Source of the DNA: an uncultured Spirochaetaceae bacterium
GTDB lineage: Bacteria; Spirochaetota; Spirochaetia; Sphaerochaetales; Sphaerochaetaceae
Direction of reading: 5' to 3'
Assembly (NCBI GenBank): GCA_944390725.1
Contig: CALXQU010000009.1
Location: forward strand, 1 to 64,000
Length of the DNA stretch: 64,000 bases
Below the pieces are notes generated by a model. The model ran no database searches, was not told the DNA's origin, and saw only the letters and a program-made list of their open reading frames with translations. Positions 61,315-64,000 of this stretch are shown here, in pieces. Positions within the stretch are counted from its first letter, which is position 1, and the number at the start of each line of letters is the position of its first letter. A program made the position numbers and the translations under genes.

Positions 61315-61336
61315 TAGTAATGGATAAGGAGAGCTT

Positions 61337-64000
61337 ATGGGAGATATTATGCGACCAGTGCCTTTCGGGGAGCTCCTCGGGAGGATCGCAGGGGAGTTCA
61401 GGAATCATGGCTCCATATTCGGCATCGACGGCGCCCAGTTCTACCATGACAGCGGGAAGAAGAGGGCTGATGTCTTCTCCTCCTCATGCACGATGCCGCT
61501 CGGCCCTGCAGCCGGCCCGCATACCCAGCTTGCCCAGAATATCATCACATCCTATCTCTGCGGCGCGAGGTTCATCGAGCTGAAGACGGTCCAGATCCTC
61601 GATACGCTGGAGATAGCGAAGCCGTGCATAGATGCGCGCGATGAGGCTTACAATGTCGAGTGGTCGACGGAGTTCACCCTCGAGAAGGCATATGATGAGT
61701 ACCTCAAGGCCTGGATCATCCTCCATATAATCGAGGCGCTGATGTCAGGCAGGATGCCAGAGCATCCGTCCTTCATCTTCAATATGTCGGTGGGCTACAA
61801 CCTCGAAGGCATCAGGAGCGAGAGGATGCAGGCCTTCATCGACGATATGATCGAATGCCGCCGCATCGACTTCGGCAACTACATCGCCGAGGCCGCCTCG
61901 CTTCTCGAGGACAACCTCTTCGAGGGCACGGAGTGGGAAGGCGCGGGGCTTAAGGCCGCGAAGCACCTGGACATGATCTCGCGCCGCATCGCCTCAAGCG
62001 TCACGGTATCGACCATGCATGGCTGCCCGCCTGACGAGATCGAGAGGATCTGCTCGTATATCATCGAGGAGAAGCATATCGATACGTTCGTGAAGCTCAA
62101 TCCGACGCTGCTGGGCTATGACAGCGTGCGCAGCATCCTCGACAGCCATGGCTTCGGCTATATCGTCCTCAGCAGGTCCGCGTTCGAGCATGACCTGCAG
62201 AAGGAGGACGCGCTGCCGATGCTGGAGAGGCTCAGGGCCCTTGCCAGGGAGAAGGGCGTGGGCTTCGGCGTCAAGATCACCAATACCCTCGGCACGTCCA
62301 ATGACGGCAAGGTGCTTCCGGGAAGCGAGAAGTACATGTCCGGAAGGGCGCTCTTCCCGATCTCGGCCAGGGTTGCCGGGATGATTGCGTCGCACTTCGG
62401 CGGCGATATCCGCATAAGCTATTCAGGAGGCATCAACGCCGCCAATGCAGGACTTCTCTTCGAGGCAGGCATCAGGCCCATCACGCTTGCGACCGATATG
62501 CTGCGCCCCGGCGGCTACGCCAGGATGTCGCAGATCGCATCGATAATCGCCGAAAGCGATGGATGGGATGCGGAAGGCGTTGACGTGGCCAGGCTGGATG
62601 CTGCGATCCAGGCAGCTGAGGAGTCCGGGGCCTATGACAAGGATGCCAGGGGTACGGAGAGCGTCAAGATCGGCACTCCGCTGCCGCTGACCGACTGCTT
62701 CGTCGCACCCTGCATGGAAGCCTGCCCGATCGGACAGGATATCCCGGACTATATCGCCCTTGCCGGCGAAGGCAGATGGGCTGAGGCAATCGGCCTCATC
62801 TACCTGAAGAACGCCCTGCCATCGATTACGGGCTGGATCTGCGACCATCAGTGCCAGAACCACTGCGCGAGGATGGATTACGAGGGACCTGTCTCCATAA
62901 GGGAGATCAAGAAGCTTGCCGTGCAGAACGGCTTCGAGGAATTCAGGAACGAGATCTGGGAGAAGCCTGAGCCATCGTCCGTCAAGGCTGCCGTGATAGG
63001 GGCCGGGCCTGCAGGGCTCTCCGCCGCGTTCTTCCTCGCCAGGGCCGGGTTCGAGGTCTCCGTATTCGAGAAGGAAGCCAATGCCGGAGGCGTCGTCAGG
63101 AATGTGATCCCGGGCTTCCGCATCCCGGAGGAGGCCATCGACCATGATGTCGATTTCATCAGGGAGAACGGCGTGTCGTTCTTCTTCAGCACGGAGAGGA
63201 CCGTCGCGGAGCTCAAGGCTGAAGGCTTCCAGCATATCTTCGTATCGATCGGAGCCGGCAGGTCCAGGGATCCGCATATTGAGGGAAACGGCCCTGTAGA
63301 GAGCGCGATCAGCTTCCTCTCGCGGGCAAAGCGCGGGGAGGAGATCTCCCTGGGAAGGCATGTTGCCGTCATCGGCGGAGGCAATACGGCCATGGATGCC
63401 GCCAGGATGGCTGCCCGCATAGCCGGAGTGGAGTCCGTCACCGTCATCTACCGCCGTACTGAGGCCGAGATGCCTGCTGACAGGGAGGAGTACAGGGAAG
63501 CTGAAGAGGAAGGGATCCGCTTCATGTTCCTCCACAATCCCGCGCGTTTTCAGGATGGCGTCCTCACCGTATCCATCATGGAGCTCGGGGAAGAGGATGA
63601 ATCTGGAAGGAGACGTCCCGTCGATACCGGCAGGACCGTCGATATCGAGATGGATTATGTGGTATCCGCAATCGGCGAGGTCGCTGATAAGGATGTTCTC
63701 AGGACCATATGCGGCGAGGATACCGAGGGTGTCTACCTGATCGGCGATGCCGCGACCGGCCCATCCACCGTAGTGAGGTGCATCGCATCAGCAAGGGCCG
63801 CCGTGGAGGAGGCCATCGACCATGTCTATGAGGATATGGCCGAGGAGGATGATGACGAGGATGAGTGCGGCTGCGGCCATCACCATGGGCATGGCGAGGA
63901 GTGCAGCTGCGGGCACCATCATGAAGATGGGGAGGAATGCAGCTGCGGCCATCATCATGGAGATGAGGAAGAGGATGATGAGATCTCTCCTGAGGAAGAG
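61337..64000 (+). CDS. ygfK: YgfK-like iron-sulphur flavoprotein with Cys/His-rich tail (partial)
   Basis: The first 888 codons of a selenate-reductase-type YgfK protein. The N-terminal half resembles a dihydropyrimidine dehydrogenase-like barrel (TMHGCPPDEIERICSYI, GGDIRISYSGGINAAN). Two iron-sulphur groups follow (CFVAPCMEACPIGQDIPDY near 454, then ICDHQCQNHCA), the FAD loop AVIGAGPAGLSAAFF near 554 and the NADPH loop VAVIGGGNTAMDAAR near 680. From about residue 842 comes an acidic tail with three CxCGHHH repeats, 12 residues apart. ATG 61337 follows AAGGAG by five bases; ATG 61349 is another option. It runs off the window. Confidence 0.88.
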   Translation, partial: MGDIMRPVPFGELLGRIAGEFRNHGSIFGIDGAQFYHDSGKKRADVFSSSCTMPLGPAAGPHTQLAQNIITSYLCGARFIELKTVQILDTLEIAKPCIDARDEAYNVEWSTEFTLEKAYDEYLKAWIILHIIEALMSGRMPEHPSFIFNMSVGYNLEGIRSERMQAFIDDMIECRRIDFGNYIAEAASLLEDNLFEGTEWEGAGLKAAKHLDMISRRIASSVTVSTMHGCPPDEIERICSYIIEEKHIDTFVKLNPTLLGYDSVRSILDSHGFGYIVLSRSAFEHDLQKEDALPMLERLRALAREKGVGFGVKITNTLGTSNDGKVLPGSEKYMSGRALFPISARVAGMIASHFGGDIRISYSGGINAANAGLLFEAGIRPITLATDMLRPGGYARMSQIASIIAESDGWDAEGVDVARLDAAIQAAEESGAYDKDARGTESVKIGTPLPLTDCFVAPCMEACPIGQDIPDYIALAGEGRWAEAIGLIYLKNALPSITGWICDHQCQNHCARMDYEGPVSIREIKKLAVQNGFEEFRNEIWEKPEPSSVKAAVIGAGPAGLSAAFFLARAGFEVSVFEKEANAGGVVRNVIPGFRIPEEAIDHDVDFIRENGVSFFFSTERTVAELKAEGFQHIFVSIGAGRSRDPHIEGNGPVESAISFLSRAKRGEEISLGRHVAVIGGGNTAMDAARMAARIAGVESVTVIYRRTEAEMPADREEYREAEEEGIRFMFLHNPARFQDGVLTVSIMELGEEDESGRRRPVDTGRTVDIEMDYVVSAIGEVADKDVLRTICGEDTEGVYLIGDAATGPSTVVRCIASARAAVEEAIDHVYEDMAEEDDDEDECGCGHHHGHGEECSCGHHHEDGEECSCGHHHGDEEEDDEISPEEE

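Noticed and set aside
1-64000. CRISPR array or cas genes
   Set aside because: No evenly spaced repeat-spacer pattern and no Cas-like protein was found; the repeats seen are shufflon sites, operators and hairpins.

Overview
The window looks like a chromosome segment of a host-associated, anaerobic spirochaete, most likely Sphaerochaetaceae or a Treponema-like relative. The main clue is a set of solute-binding proteins whose signal peptides end in FAGGSSE, FAGGSGE or FAQGASE without a lipobox cysteine, which is common in Sphaerochaeta-type genomes. Other clues are true lipoproteins of spirochaetal type, a glycerol-3-phosphate-dehydrogenase-like FAD operon with a DUF1667 protein, and a YgfK-type reductase. 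Genus-level placement is inference.

Positions 1 to about 15,720 are a visibly AT-rich accessory island. It starts with a small replication module: an unknown protein, an AlpA/excisionase-like protein, a RepA-like ATPase, a CHC2/Toprim primase, a ribbon-helix-helix protein and an unknown partner. Then comes a type I restriction-modification locus: hsdR, hsdM, a PD-(D/E)xK-like protein and hsdS, followed by an inverted alternative first-half hsdS cassette, a tyrosine recombinase, an OLD-like ATPase/TOPRIM protein and an inverted alternative second-half hsdS cassette. Four copies of a 14-17 bp repeat, alternating in orientation, lie at the hsdS junctions and form a shufflon that could assemble four specificity subunits. 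The island ends at a 42-nt 3' fragment of a tRNA-Val(GAC) gene followed by a hairpin and T-run, which reads as an attachment scar. A short stretch of toxin-antitoxin genes and wrecks follows (15.9-17.5 kb).

From about 17.6 kb the sequence is GC-richer and organised in metabolic operons: (1) a LacI regulator with a tripartite tricarboxylate transporter, two Gfo/Idh/MocA dehydrogenases and a TIM-barrel isomerase; (2) a Pit phosphate transporter with its DUF47 partner behind Pho-box-like repeats; (3) a LacI regulator divergent from a two-permease, two-ATPase sulfonate/nitrate-type ABC importer and a cytoplasmic sulfatase; (4) a GntR/UTRA regulator with a sugar ABC importer and a GH3 beta-glycosidase; (5) a mixed block (AI-2E exporter family, divergent AOR-like protein, YfcE phosphoesterase, lipase-like hydrolase, YihY membrane protein, CcdA plus thioredoxin, iron alcohol dehydrogenase, a phosphatase-like lipoprotein lacking its catalytic loop).

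From 50 kb there is a lipoprotein gene whose promoter spacer contains a run of 12 G, so its expression is probably phase variable. Further lipoproteins and secreted proteins, threonine synthase, a second fold-type II PLP enzyme, a FadR-type regulator with a three-gene FAD-dehydrogenase operon and the first 888 codons of a YgfK-like iron-sulphur flavoprotein follow. The latter carries an unusual Cys/His-rich tail and runs off the window.

The strongest candidates for undescribed biology are the hsdS shufflon with an OLD-like nuclease trapped inside it, the poly-G promoter switch, the YgfK metal-binding tail and the dead phosphatase lipoprotein. No CRISPR array, rRNA gene, complete tRNA gene or intact insertion sequence was seen.
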